A stretch of 6,055 nt of DNA from Profundicola sp051011115 (GTDB lineage Bacteria; Bacteroidota; Bacteroidia; Flavobacteriales; Weeksellaceae). Positions 1 through 6,055 of this stretch are shown in pieces. The notes under the pieces are model-generated. The model made no database searches, was not told where the DNA came from, and saw only the letters and a program-made list of their open reading frames with translations. Location: positions 1 to 6,055 of the forward strand of contig JBPCUN010000162.1 of the NCBI GenBank assembly GCA_051011115.1. The letters run 5' to 3'. Both the position numbers and the translations under genes were made by a program. Each line of letters starts with the position of its first letter. The stretch's first letter is position 1.

Positions 1-1
1 C

Positions 2-193
2 TTTTTCGTTTTAATCGGAAGTTTTGCAGCAGGTTACTATTTAAGTACAATTTATGATGTCACAGTTGGTTTTCTTATTGTAACTGGTTTTTATCTACTG
101 TTAATTATATTATTTTTAATATTTAAAAAGCAGTTTATAAATGCGGTAATCAATATGGCGGTGGCTGCAGCATCTAATTCAAAAAACGATTAA
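2..193 (+). CDS. C-terminal part of a small holin-like membrane protein (YqjE/DUF1469 type)
   Basis: An open frame enters from the left edge and ends at TAA 191-193, giving 63 visible residues; the start lies outside the window. The peptide has two hydrophobic segments (about residues 1-15 and 22-42, the second rich in Leu/Ile/Phe) joined by a short turn (STIYD), then a KKQF basic boundary and a small Ala-rich tail ending in SNSKND. Two closely spaced helices followed by a basic cytoplasmic tail fit the DUF1469/phage-holin-like superfamily (YqjE in enterobacteria), small inner-membrane proteins often encoded with YtxH- or YqjD-like partners and linked to stress. The next gene starts one base after this stop, so the two are very probably co-translated. 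The family call rests on topology and general sequence feel, and another small two-helix membrane protein is possible. Confidence 0.6.
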   Translation, partial: FFVLIGSFAAGYYLSTIYDVTVGFLIVTGFYLLLIILFLIFKKQFINAVINMAVAAASNSKND

Positions 194-194
194 G

Positions 195-554
195 ATGAAT
201 AATTTAGAGGAATTAAGAGCTAAGAAAGCTGAGCTCAAAGCCAATATAGACGAAGGATTAGAAAATCCATTTAAGAAAGTAAAAGGTATGTTGAATCAAT
301 ATACCAATGGTAATCAAAGTCCTATGTCTTTATTTGATAAATCAGAGGATGGGAGGAACCAACTTCTTGACGAAGGTGTAAAAGCTTTGCTTACCTTGGT
401 TGCGAGTACAGCGGTGACGAGATTTAAGCTAGGGCCAATTCCCAAATTGTTACTTACAACAGGTGTGGCTATAGCAACACCGTATGTTGTGGACAAGGTG
501 CAAGATTATCTCTCTGAAAAAGCAAAAAAAAGTAAGATTAAAAGTTTAGTATAA
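195..554 (+). CDS. Small membrane-associated protein of unknown function, downstream of the holin-like gene
   Basis: This complete 119-aa protein starts at ATG 195, a single base after the preceding stop, so its translation is probably coupled to that of the holin-like gene. Residues 1-35 are charged and helical (NLEELRAKKAELKANIDE), a possible short coiled coil. A polar linker follows (about 36-55), then a hydrophobic stretch at about 62-75 and a second at about 79-100 containing GPIP and TTGVAIATPYVV. The tail is strongly basic (SEKAKKSKIK). No signal peptide is visible, so the protein likely sits in or on the inner membrane with its ends in the cytoplasm. I recognise no enzymatic motif. 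Its position resembles the third gene of yqjD-yqjE-yqjK-like clusters, which suggests an accessory envelope or stress role by analogy only. Terminator hairpins follow directly. The reading frame is secure and the function is unknown. Confidence 0.8.
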   Translation: MNNLEELRAKKAELKANIDEGLENPFKKVKGMLNQYTNGNQSPMSLFDKSEDGRNQLLDEGVKALLTLVASTAVTRFKLGPIPKLLLTTGVAIATPYVVDKVQDYLSEKAKKSKIKSLV

Positions 555-564
555 TTTTATACCC

Positions 565-605
565 TATCCCTATAATTATTTAATTGTAGGGATATTTTAT
601 TTCTT
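565..605 (+). terminator. Rho-independent terminator of the left + strand operon
   Basis: The arms 565-577 and 582-594 form a 13-bp stem with one T-G wobble (573/586) and an ATTT loop. The outer 8 bp, TATCCCTA/TAGGGATA, are perfect. A T-rich run (TTTTATTT) follows from 595. The hairpin lies just after the 119-aa gene's stop and ends that operon. Confidence 0.8.
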
Positions 606-614
606 ATTCAAAAC

Positions 615-652
615 AAAACAGCTACAAATTCCTCGGAAATTGTAGCTGTTTT
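615..652. terminator. Bidirectional terminator between convergent genes
   Basis: The arms 615-632 and 635-652 form a long hairpin: a 13-bp perfect outer stem (AAAACAGCTACAA with its complement), one A-A mismatch, then a short inner stem closed over CTCG. An A-run precedes it and a T-run follows it, so it can stop transcription in either direction. It lies 27 bases beyond the stop of the DUF1573 gene on the - strand and probably serves mainly that gene, with a back-up role for the + operon. Confidence 0.85.
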
Positions 653-679
653 ATTTAATTTAGGTAATTCTAGTAAGTC

Positions 680-1048
680 TTACTCTTTTACCACCCCTTT
701 AATTCTTAATACTTTTCTTTCAGATTCAGTAGAGTTAGAATAAACGGTAATAGTTTTGTTAAAAGCACTTACAATGTCTGTATTGTAACCAACTTTAATC
801 TCACCAGATTCTCCTGGAGCAATGGGTGTTTTAGGGTAATCTGCAACGGTACAACCACAAGATGGTTTAACGCTTTTTAATATTAAAGGTTTATCACCAG
901 TGTTTTTAAACGTAAAAGATTTGTGTCCGTCTGCACCCTTAGTTATGTTTCCGTAGTCTAATACTTCGTTTTCAAAGGTTATCTCTTGTGCATTAACAGC
1001 CGCTAATCCCACAAAAGCCAATACGAATGGGTATATAAATTTTTTCAT
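680..1048 (-). CDS. Secreted DUF1573 domain protein
   Basis: This complete 122-aa protein starts at ATG 1046-1048. Residues 1-20 form a standard Sec signal peptide (MKKF, a hydrophobic core, then VNA before Gln21), giving a mature protein of about 102 residues in the periplasm or outside. The body is one DUF1573 domain: FENEVLDYGNITKGADGHKSFTFKNTG, LILKSVKPSCGCTVADYP, then APGESGEIKVGYNT and a final RIKGVV strand. The SCGCT motif, with Cys64 and Cys66, is the family's hallmark. The fold is an Ig-like beta sandwich of the ASPM/SPD-2/Hydin kind. These proteins are abundant in Bacteroidota and have no established biochemical role; metal or disulfide chemistry at the CGC pair is a guess. No lipobox is present. 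The gene is divergent from valS, with 111 bp between the two starts, and ends at the bidirectional hairpin. Confidence 0.93.
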   Translation of the reverse strand: MKKFIYPFVLAFVGLAAVNAQEITFENEVLDYGNITKGADGHKSFTFKNTGDKPLILKSVKPSCGCTVADYPKTPIAPGESGEIKVGYNTDIVSAFNKTITVYSNSTESERKVLRIKGVVKE

Positions 1049-1079
1049 AATCTAATTTTTAATATCATGTAAATATATT

Positions 1080-1087
1080 CAAATTTT
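1080..1087 (-). promoter_or_regulatory. Weak candidate -7 element for the DUF1573 gene
   Basis: On the - strand this reads AAAATTTG, one mismatch from the Bacteroidota -7 consensus TAnnTTTG. It lies 31 bases upstream of the ATG, a suitable distance. No clear -33 TTG is seen. In such AT-rich DNA the match is weak evidence. Confidence 0.35.
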
Positions 1088-1090
1088 TTT

Positions 1091-1126
1091 TAAGAGTAAG
1101 AAATTCTATTTTTGTACCTACTCTTA
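1091..1126. repeat. 8-bp inverted repeat bracketing the valS promoter element
   Basis: TAAGAGTA at 1091-1098 and its exact complement TACTCTTA at 1119-1126 are separated by 20 bases. The putative -7 element (1107-1114) lies between the arms, and the right arm covers the expected transcription start. It could be a regulator's operator or chance in AT-rich DNA. Confidence 0.4.
1107..1114 (+). promoter_or_regulatory. -7 element of the valS promoter (TAnnTTTG)
   Basis: TATTTTTG matches the Bacteroidota -7 consensus TAnnTTTG exactly and lies 45 bases upstream of the chosen valS ATG. Transcription would begin at about 1119-1122, giving a leader of about 40 nt. The -33 region (around 1084-1091) is a T-run without a clear TTG. 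An AGGAG at 1126-1130 falls in the leader but is too far from the ATG (29 bases) to act as a normal Shine-Dalgarno sequence. Confidence 0.6.
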
Positions 1127-1159
1127 GGAGTATTATATAACAAATTGTATACCACTTAT

Positions 1160-3772
1160 ATGAATATAGCATCAAAGTACAACCCAAAGGTAACGGAAGA
1201 GAAATGGTATAATTTCTGGGAAGAGCAAGGTTTCTTCCATTCAGAGCCAAATGATAAACCATCTTATACTATTGTAATCCCACCACCTAACGTAACTGGG
1301 GTATTGCATATGGGGCATATGTTGAATAATACGATCCAAGATATATTGATTCGTAAAGCACGTATGTCTGGCTACAATGCTTGCTGGGTGCCCGGTACCG
1401 ATCATGCTTCTATTGCCACCGAGGCCAAAGTGGTAAATAAATTAAAAGAACAAGGTATACAGAAATCTGACCTTACAAGAAAAGAATTTTTAGAACACGC
1501 TTGGGAATGGACACATGAACATGGTGGTTTAATTTTAGAACAATTAAAGAAACTTGGAGCATCTTGTGATTGGGAAAGAACAAAGTTCACCTTAGATGAT
1601 GATTTGTCTGAATCAGTGACCAAGGTATTTGTTGACCTATATAACAAAGGTAAGATTTACCGCGGGTACCGCATGGTAAATTGGGACCCAGAAGCGAAAA
1701 CAAATATCTCTGATGAAGAGGTAATTTACAAAGAAAAAAATGGTAAACTATATTATGTTCAATATCAGATAGAAGGTGAGGACGAATATATAACCATTGC
1801 CACGACGAGACCAGAAACAATTTTAGGTGATACAGCGATTTGTGTAAACCCTAAAGATGAAAGGTTTACTAAGTTTCACGGTAAGCATGCCATTGTGCCT
1901 GTTGTGGGTCGTGTGATTCCTATCATTACTGATGAGTATGTGGACATGGAATTTGGTACAGGGGCTCTGAAAATTACGCCAGCACATGATATCAATGATT
2001 ATGAATTAGGACAAAAGCATAATCTTGAGATTATAGATATCCTAGACGATGATGCTAAACTAAATGAATTTGGATTGCAGTTTAAGGGCATGGATCGATT
2101 TGTCGCTCGCAAAGCTTTTGCAAAAGAGTTAAACCAAGTAGGTGCACTTTTAAAGGAAGAAGATTATAAAAATAAAGTAGGAACATCAGAAAGAACTGGA
2201 GCTGTGATAGAGCCTAAATTATCTGTGCAGTGGTTTTTGAAGATGAAAGATATTGCACAGCCTGCCATAGATGCGGTTGCAAATAATGAAGTAAAACTAT
2301 TTCCAGATAAATATAGAAACACATGGAACCATTGGCTAGAGAATGTACATGATTGGAATATTTCTAGACAATTATGGTGGGGACATCAGATTCCAGCGTG
2401 GTATTATGGGGACGGGCAAGATGAATTTGTGGTAGCACATGATATTGATGAAGCTTTAACCTTAGCCAAAGAAAAAACGGGAAAAGATTTAAAGAAAGAA
2501 AATTTAAGACAAGATGAAGATGCCTTAGATACTTGGTTCTCATCATGGTTGTGGCCAATTTCTGTTTTTGATGGCATTAATAACCCTGATAACGAAGAAA
2601 TTAATTATTATTATCCAACGAAGGATTTAGTGACAGGTCCGGATATTATTTTCTTTTGGGTGGCTAGAATGGTGATGGCAGGGTATGAATTTAGAGACGA
2701 AAAACCCTTTGAGAATGTTTATTTTACTGGAATTGTAAGGGATAAGCAGAGACGTAAAATGTCTAAATCTTTAGGGAATTCTCCAGACCCTATTGATTTG
2801 ATGAACAAATATGGCGCAGATGGTGTTCGAGTAGGGTTAATGTTAAGTTCTGCAGCGGGAAATGATTTATTATTTGATGAAGATTTATGTTTGCAAGGAC
2901 GAAACTTTGCTAATAAAATATGGAATGCATTTCGTTTAATACATAATTGGGAAACGGTAGAGGCCAATGAAACAAAAGCCTCTGAATATGCTAACAAGTG
3001 GTTTGAATCGAAATTCAATCAGACCTTAGCTGATATGGAAATGAATTTTGAAAAATTCCGAATTTCTGATGCTTTGATGAGTTTATATAAACTTATTTGG
3101 GATGATTTCTGTTCTACTTACTTAGAGGTAATCAAACCAGGGTTTGAGGAGCCTATTCCTGAGGAAACACGAGATCAGGCCGTAGCTTTCTTGGAAAATC
3201 TAATGAAGTTATTGCATCCCTTTATGCCATTCCTAACTGAAGAAATTTGGCAAACTATGAAGGAGCGTGCAGTTGACGATGCTTTGATTGTTGCAGCTTA
3301 CCCTAAGGCAAACATGGTAAATCCTGCGGATTTAGAAAGATTTGAGTACTCTCTTGAGGTTATTTCTACTATTAGAAACTTGAGAAATGAAAAGCAAATT
3401 GCCCTTAAAGATCAATTAGAAATCTACACAAATCAAGATTATATTTTTTATAGCCCAGTCGTAGAAAAACTAGCTAATGCCAAATTGATTATAGGGAATA
3501 ATATACCAGAGGATTTATTCTCTTTCCGTGTAGGGAAACAAGAGTTTTACGTTTCTTTAGATGATTTTATAGACCCAGAAGAAGAAATCAAAAAGTTAAC
3601 CAATGAAGTGGAATATCTAGAAGGTTTCTTAAACACTGTTCGCAAAAAGCTTAGCAATGATCGATTTGTAAATAATGCGCCAGAAGCTGTTGTTGAAGCA
3701 GAACGTAAAAAGGAAAGCGATGCTGTAGAGAAGATTGAACTTATCAAGGAGCAAATTGCTAAATTAAAGTAG
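1160..3772 (+). CDS. valS: Valine--tRNA ligase (ValRS)
   Basis: This class I synthetase (870 aa) charges tRNA-Val with valine in the cytoplasm. From the ATG at 1160, the HIGH motif is HMGH at residues 50-53, within PPPNVTGVLHMGH. The CP1 editing domain, which removes mischarged threonine, spans roughly 195-345 with TTRPET at 215-220 and TPAHDINDYE around Asp277. The catalytic core resumes with WNISRQLWWGHQIPAW from Trp399, then DTWFSSWLWP, and KMSKS at 533-537. The anticodon-binding helical domain covers about 613-760 (HPFMPFLTEEIWQ near 686). The last 65 residues are the ValRS coiled-coil arm (LSNDRFVNNAPEAVVEAE), which separates it from IleRS. The frame is open back to a TTG at 1112, but that extension overlaps the promoter, and MNIASKYNPKVTEEKW is a typical ValRS beginning. 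All key motifs are intact. A strong hairpin terminator follows 26 bases after the stop. Confidence 0.98.
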   Translation: MNIASKYNPKVTEEKWYNFWEEQGFFHSEPNDKPSYTIVIPPPNVTGVLHMGHMLNNTIQDILIRKARMSGYNACWVPGTDHASIATEAKVVNKLKEQGIQKSDLTRKEFLEHAWEWTHEHGGLILEQLKKLGASCDWERTKFTLDDDLSESVTKVFVDLYNKGKIYRGYRMVNWDPEAKTNISDEEVIYKEKNGKLYYVQYQIEGEDEYITIATTRPETILGDTAICVNPKDERFTKFHGKHAIVPVVGRVIPIITDEYVDMEFGTGALKITPAHDINDYELGQKHNLEIIDILDDDAKLNEFGLQFKGMDRFVARKAFAKELNQVGALLKEEDYKNKVGTSERTGAVIEPKLSVQWFLKMKDIAQPAIDAVANNEVKLFPDKYRNTWNHWLENVHDWNISRQLWWGHQIPAWYYGDGQDEFVVAHDIDEALTLAKEKTGKDLKKENLRQDEDALDTWFSSWLWPISVFDGINNPDNEEINYYYPTKDLVTGPDIIFFWVARMVMAGYEFRDEKPFENVYFTGIVRDKQRRKMSKSLGNSPDPIDLMNKYGADGVRVGLMLSSAAGNDLLFDEDLCLQGRNFANKIWNAFRLIHNWETVEANETKASEYANKWFESKFNQTLADMEMNFEKFRISDALMSLYKLIWDDFCSTYLEVIKPGFEEPIPEETRDQAVAFLENLMKLLHPFMPFLTEEIWQTMKERAVDDALIVAAYPKANMVNPADLERFEYSLEVISTIRNLRNEKQIALKDQLEIYTNQDYIFYSPVVEKLANAKLIIGNNIPEDLFSFRVGKQEFYVSLDDFIDPEEEIKKLTNEVEYLEGFLNTVRKKLSNDRFVNNAPEAVVEAERKKESDAVEKIELIKEQIAKLK

Positions 3773-3798
3773 ATTTAATAATTGTGATTATTAATAGT

Positions 3799-3840
3799 AA
3801 AAACAGCCGTTTCAAAGTTTTATTTGAAACGGCTGTTTTT
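3799..3840. terminator. Bidirectional terminator between valS and the Ig/LRR lipoprotein gene
   Basis: The perfect 18-bp stem has arms 3799-3816 and 3823-3840 and a 6-base loop (GTTTTA). Its base is an A5/T5 pair, so each strand has a U-run after the hairpin. It sits between the valS stop (3772) and the stop of the - strand gene (3863). The AAAACAGC/GCTGTTTT base of the stem is the same as in the hairpin at 615-652. Confidence 0.93.
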
Positions 3841-3862
3841 ATATTATGGTGCTAAATACTAT

Positions 3863-5383
3863 CTATTGTATAGCAACGATTTTACCAAAATATTGTGTCC
3901 ATTCATTGGTTTGATACTCTGATAATGAGCTTGCAGGTACATAAAGTGTTTTAGTGTCTTTAGTACCGTTAAAAACAAGATTGCCTAACGTCGGTGGAGT
4001 AGTGGCTTTAATCGTTACTGAAATTAAATTAGGTGTGTTTGCAAATACATATTTATCTAATACAGAGATATGTTCACCTATAACTACCTCTTGAAGATTA
4101 TTCATATTCCCGAAGGTGAATTTTCCTAGTTTTCGTACTCCTTCCATTTTAACCTTGGTAATAGTCGAATTCCCTTTGAAAAATGGTGGATATTCATCTG
4201 GTATCTCTTTAACATAAATTGGAATTACCAAATTTGGAACTAAGGCAGAAGGTCTTACTTCTATTAATACTCCATTCTCATCAACCGTAAAGTCTTTTTG
4301 TTCTGCATTTACGGTAACCTTTAAATCTTTAGTTTGTTTGGTTATATTATCTAAAATAGTCACTGTAGTTTCTCCTGCTTTTAAAGCATTTACTTTCAAA
4401 AAACCATTATCATCCTCTGGATCTTCAGTTGCAGTTGCCGTTACAATGCCATTCATTGAATAAGAAACTTCATATTCTCCATTCCCGTTAATTCCAATAA
4501 CTTTAGTTTCACCCTCTATCATTGTAACTTCTGCTGGGAACAATTGTATATTTAAATCTACAGGTAGAATAGTAACCACTACTTGTTTCTCTTGATTAGT
4601 GAGGGTGTGAGTTACTTTAACTGTAGCTGTTCCTAATTTTCCTGTGCTAATGATTTCAAAGTGGTGTTCTATACCATCATAATAAGCCTTTTGAACTGCA
4701 ATTATATCTGTTCCTTCAACAATCTCAAGATTATAGTACTGTTGGTCTGCTTCCGGTTTTCCTTTAAAGCTTTCGACCACAATGATTTCTTTACTTTTTC
4801 TTGCAATATTTATTTCATATTTGTCTAATGATAATTCTACGCCAACTGTTACCATGAACTTAGCTTCTTGTTGTGTGTCTATATCTTTAACAGTTACCTC
4901 CACTTGCCCTGCAGCTACGCCAGTTACTGTAATTATACCATCCTTGGAAGATAAAGTCACAATACCATCTACACTTGCTTTAGTGGTAAAACTTTTTGAG
5001 CCAGTTACTTTTACCTCTGAAGTATTTCCTTTGATAACAGTAACTTCTGTGACGCTGAGCATAAGGTCATTTACTGTTACTTTAATTATTGCAGTTTTAC
5101 CTTTAACATCTTCGACTGTAATGGAAGCATTACCAGCTTTTTTTGCTTCTACAAATACAGAATTGTCTTTCAATGTTGCTTGAGCAATATTTATATCCGA
5201 GGATGTGACTGTATAATTTCCATTCCCTTCAATAATAGGAACTTCTTTAGACTCGCCTTTTAATAGAATAAATGTTGTTGTATCAATTTTTAAATCATAT
5301 ATCTTTCCATCATCATCGCTGTGACAAGAAGAAAATGTTGTAAATAAAATAGCCAACAGACTAAATGTTAAATAATTTTTCAT
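3863..5383 (-). CDS. Predicted surface lipoprotein with four Ig-like modules and a BspA-type leucine-rich C-terminus
   Basis: This is a complete 506-aa protein. The signal peptide MKNYLTFSLLAILFTTFSSC ends in an FSSC lipobox with Cys20, the only cysteine, as the likely lipidated residue. HSDDDG follows at once and matches the acidic S-(D/E)2-type lipoprotein export signal described in flavobacteria, so the protein is probably carried to the outer face of the outer membrane. Four Ig-like (Big_2-like) modules follow: about 28-105, 107-181, 183-276 and 277-360. Modules 1, 2 and 4 share the pattern KG-(E/N)-(S/T), a Gly-rich turn, AG near the end, and a closing VTV strand; module 3 is longer and divergent. 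Residues about 365-506 are BspA/LRR_5-like (ITKVKMEGVRKLGKFTF, LQEVVIGEHISVLDKYVF, LISVTIKATTPPTLGNLVF) with the usual cap LYVPASSLSEYQ...WTQYFGKIVAIQ. Adhesion or ligand binding is an inference from architecture. A similar Ig-like gene lies upstream on the same strand. Confidence 0.88.
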   Translation of the reverse strand: MKNYLTFSLLAILFTTFSSCHSDDDGKIYDLKIDTTTFILLKGESKEVPIIEGNGNYTVTSSDINIAQATLKDNSVFVEAKKAGNASITVEDVKGKTAIIKVTVNDLMLSVTEVTVIKGNTSEVKVTGSKSFTTKASVDGIVTLSSKDGIITVTGVAAGQVEVTVKDIDTQQEAKFMVTVGVELSLDKYEINIARKSKEIIVVESFKGKPEADQQYYNLEIVEGTDIIAVQKAYYDGIEHHFEIISTGKLGTATVKVTHTLTNQEKQVVVTILPVDLNIQLFPAEVTMIEGETKVIGINGNGEYEVSYSMNGIVTATATEDPEDDNGFLKVNALKAGETTVTILDNITKQTKDLKVTVNAEQKDFTVDENGVLIEVRPSALVPNLVIPIYVKEIPDEYPPFFKGNSTITKVKMEGVRKLGKFTFGNMNNLQEVVIGEHISVLDKYVFANTPNLISVTIKATTPPTLGNLVFNGTKDTKTLYVPASSLSEYQTNEWTQYFGKIVAIQ

Positions 5384-5422
5384 AAAATATCGATTTCGCT
5401 TATTAATAATAATTTAAGAGAA

Positions 5423-5430
5423 CAAAGATA
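5423..5430 (-). promoter_or_regulatory. -7 element for the Ig/LRR lipoprotein gene (TAnnTTTG)
   Basis: On the - strand this reads TATCTTTG, an exact match to TAnnTTTG, 39 bases upstream of the ATG at 5383. The implied leader is about 33 nt. A clear -33 TTG is not seen. It suggests that the lipoprotein gene has its own promoter in the 101-bp gap, although read-through from the upstream gene is possible because no convincing terminator lies in that gap. Confidence 0.55.
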
Positions 5431-5484
5431 TGTTTATAATTTTTACTAAGACTAAATAAAGGTTTAATTTAAGTATGATTTGTA

Positions 5485-6055
5485 TCACTTCTCATAAGGC
5501 AGTACAATCTTGGTGGCGCGTGATCTCAATACTACTGTGGATTCTCTGACTTCATCTATATATAAATTATTGAGTCCCTTAATTAATCCCTTAAATTCCA
5601 CAATGTATGGGCGCATATTAATATTGATATCAATATATTCTCCCTCTTTCGGATTTTTAATAGGTGAAAAATGCATGGAAATTCTTTCTCCAGAGGGTGT
5701 TATGCTACCGTAGGGATTTGTACTACTAGAGAGCCACACACCTTTATTTTTTCTTTTAACAACCAATGTTGGTAGCAGGACGGGGTAAACATATCTGCTA
5801 GTGATATCATATACTCCAATATCTTTAACCTCTCCTTCTGATTGAACTTTAATTTTTAAAACCTTGTCTGGTTGGTTTTCCGATTTTGCGGTAATTGTCG
5901 CTTCACCCTCATAAAAAGCTAGAATTTCTAAGATTCCCGTATTGCCGTTCCATTTCACATTTAAAATATCTTGGGGGTCATCTACATTTAAATGTACTAT
6001 ATCGCCACCACTTAAGCTAATTATTTTACTCTCTGCTTGCGGATAGAGATGAATA
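5485..6055 (-). CDS. C-terminal part of an Ig-like (Big_2-type) domain protein, 5' end outside the window
   Basis: The frame is open from the right edge to the TGA at 5485-5487, giving 189 residues. A GTG at 5956-5958 could be read as a start, but coding clearly continues upstream: residues YPQAESKIISLSGGDIVHLN and then DDPQDILNVKWNGNTG form the first half of the same domain. About residues 1-72 are an Ig-like module (a value-comparison strand, FYEGEATITAKS, then a closing LKIKV strand), the Big_2-like pattern also seen in the neighbouring lipoprotein. The remaining 115 residues are beta-rich (VYPVLLPTLVVKRKNKGVW, EGEYIDININMRP, TVVLRSRATKIVLPYEK) and I do not recognise them. No T9SS-type C-terminal sorting domain is evident. 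The signal peptide, if any, is off the window. A secreted or surface role is inferred from the module and from the adjacent surface lipoprotein gene 101 bp downstream on the same strand. Confidence 0.75.
   Translation of the reverse strand, partial: IHLYPQAESKIISLSGGDIVHLNVDDPQDILNVKWNGNTGILEILAFYEGEATITAKSENQPDKVLKIKVQSEGEVKDIGVYDITSRYVYPVLLPTLVVKRKNKGVWLSSSTNPYGSITPSGERISMHFSPIKNPKEGEYIDININMRPYIVEFKGLIKGLNNLYIDEVRESTVVLRSRATKIVLPYEK

Noticed and set aside
314..496. A 60-aa - strand frame opposite the 119-aa gene
   Set aside because: It is a shadow of the + strand gene, which is fixed by its one-base spacing from the upstream stop and by the following terminator.
1115..1159. A T-box riboswitch or attenuator in the valS leader
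   Set aside because: The leader is only about 40 nt, with no room for a specifier stem and antiterminator. T-boxes are also not typical of Bacteroidota.
2354..2386. Asn400 where many ValRS and related enzymes have Cys (WNISRQ rather than WCISRQ), considered as a defect
   Set aside because: As I recall, the Asn form is common in Bacteroidota ValRS. The flanking core residues are all kept, so this looks like lineage variation and not loss of function.
2364..3018. Antisense open frames within valS
   Set aside because: valS is intact with all motifs in its own frame. The antisense translations are low-complexity shadows without promoter or family features.
4782..5183. A 133-aa open frame on the + strand inside the lipoprotein gene
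   Set aside because: It lies antisense to a well-supported Ig-domain gene. Its Thr/Val/Ser-rich translation is the mirror of the beta-strand coding, it has no start signals, and it resembles no family.
5384..5484. A possible terminator for the right-edge gene in the gap before the lipoprotein gene
   Set aside because: Only short imperfect pairings are present (about 4 bp around 5471-5490), with no stable stem followed by a T-run on the - strand.
1..6055. A defence system, CRISPR array, insertion sequence, prophage or other hidden system
   Set aside because: There are no spaced direct repeats, transposase motifs, terminal repeats, nuclease or toxin motifs, or RNA genes. The single holin-like gene is of the chromosomal YqjE type, not evidence of a prophage.

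Overview
The window looks like chromosomal DNA of a low-GC member of the Bacteroidota, most likely a flavobacterium. The grounds are AT-rich genes, a small DUF1573 protein with a signal peptide, a ValRS with the WNISRQLWWG form of the class I core, -7 elements of the TAnnTTTG type instead of -10 boxes, few Shine-Dalgarno sequences, and a lipoprotein whose Cys is followed by an SDDD surface-export signal. The assignment comes from these hallmarks and not from a database search.

Layout. (1) Bases 2-554, + strand: the end of a small two-helix membrane protein of the YqjE/phage-holin-like (DUF1469) type, followed one base later by a 119-aa protein with a charged N-terminus and a hydrophobic C-terminal half. 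They probably form one envelope-stress-type operon that starts outside the window. (2) Bases 565-652: two hairpins between convergent genes, the first ending the + operon and the second able to work in both directions. (3) Bases 680-1048, - strand: a secreted DUF1573 protein. (4) Bases 1049-1159: a divergent promoter region with a good TAnnTTTG element for valS, bracketed by an 8-bp inverted repeat. (5) Bases 1160-3772, + strand: complete valS (870 aa). (6) Bases 3799-3840: a perfect 18-bp hairpin, a bidirectional terminator. (7) Bases 3863-5383, - strand: a 506-aa predicted surface lipoprotein with four Ig-like modules and a BspA-type leucine-rich C-terminus. (8) Bases 5485-6055, - strand: the C-terminal 189 residues of another protein with an Ig-like module, running off the right edge.

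The left part and valS are ordinary core genome. The two adjacent Ig-like genes on the right look like a lineage-specific cell-surface locus, probably for adhesion or binding, although the ligand cannot be read from the sequence. No gap longer than 125 bases lacks a gene. I see no tRNA, rRNA, CRISPR array, insertion sequence, or defence or toxin system. I did not find a convincing undescribed system. The most worthwhile items are the Ig/LRR surface gene pair and the inverted repeat around the valS promoter.
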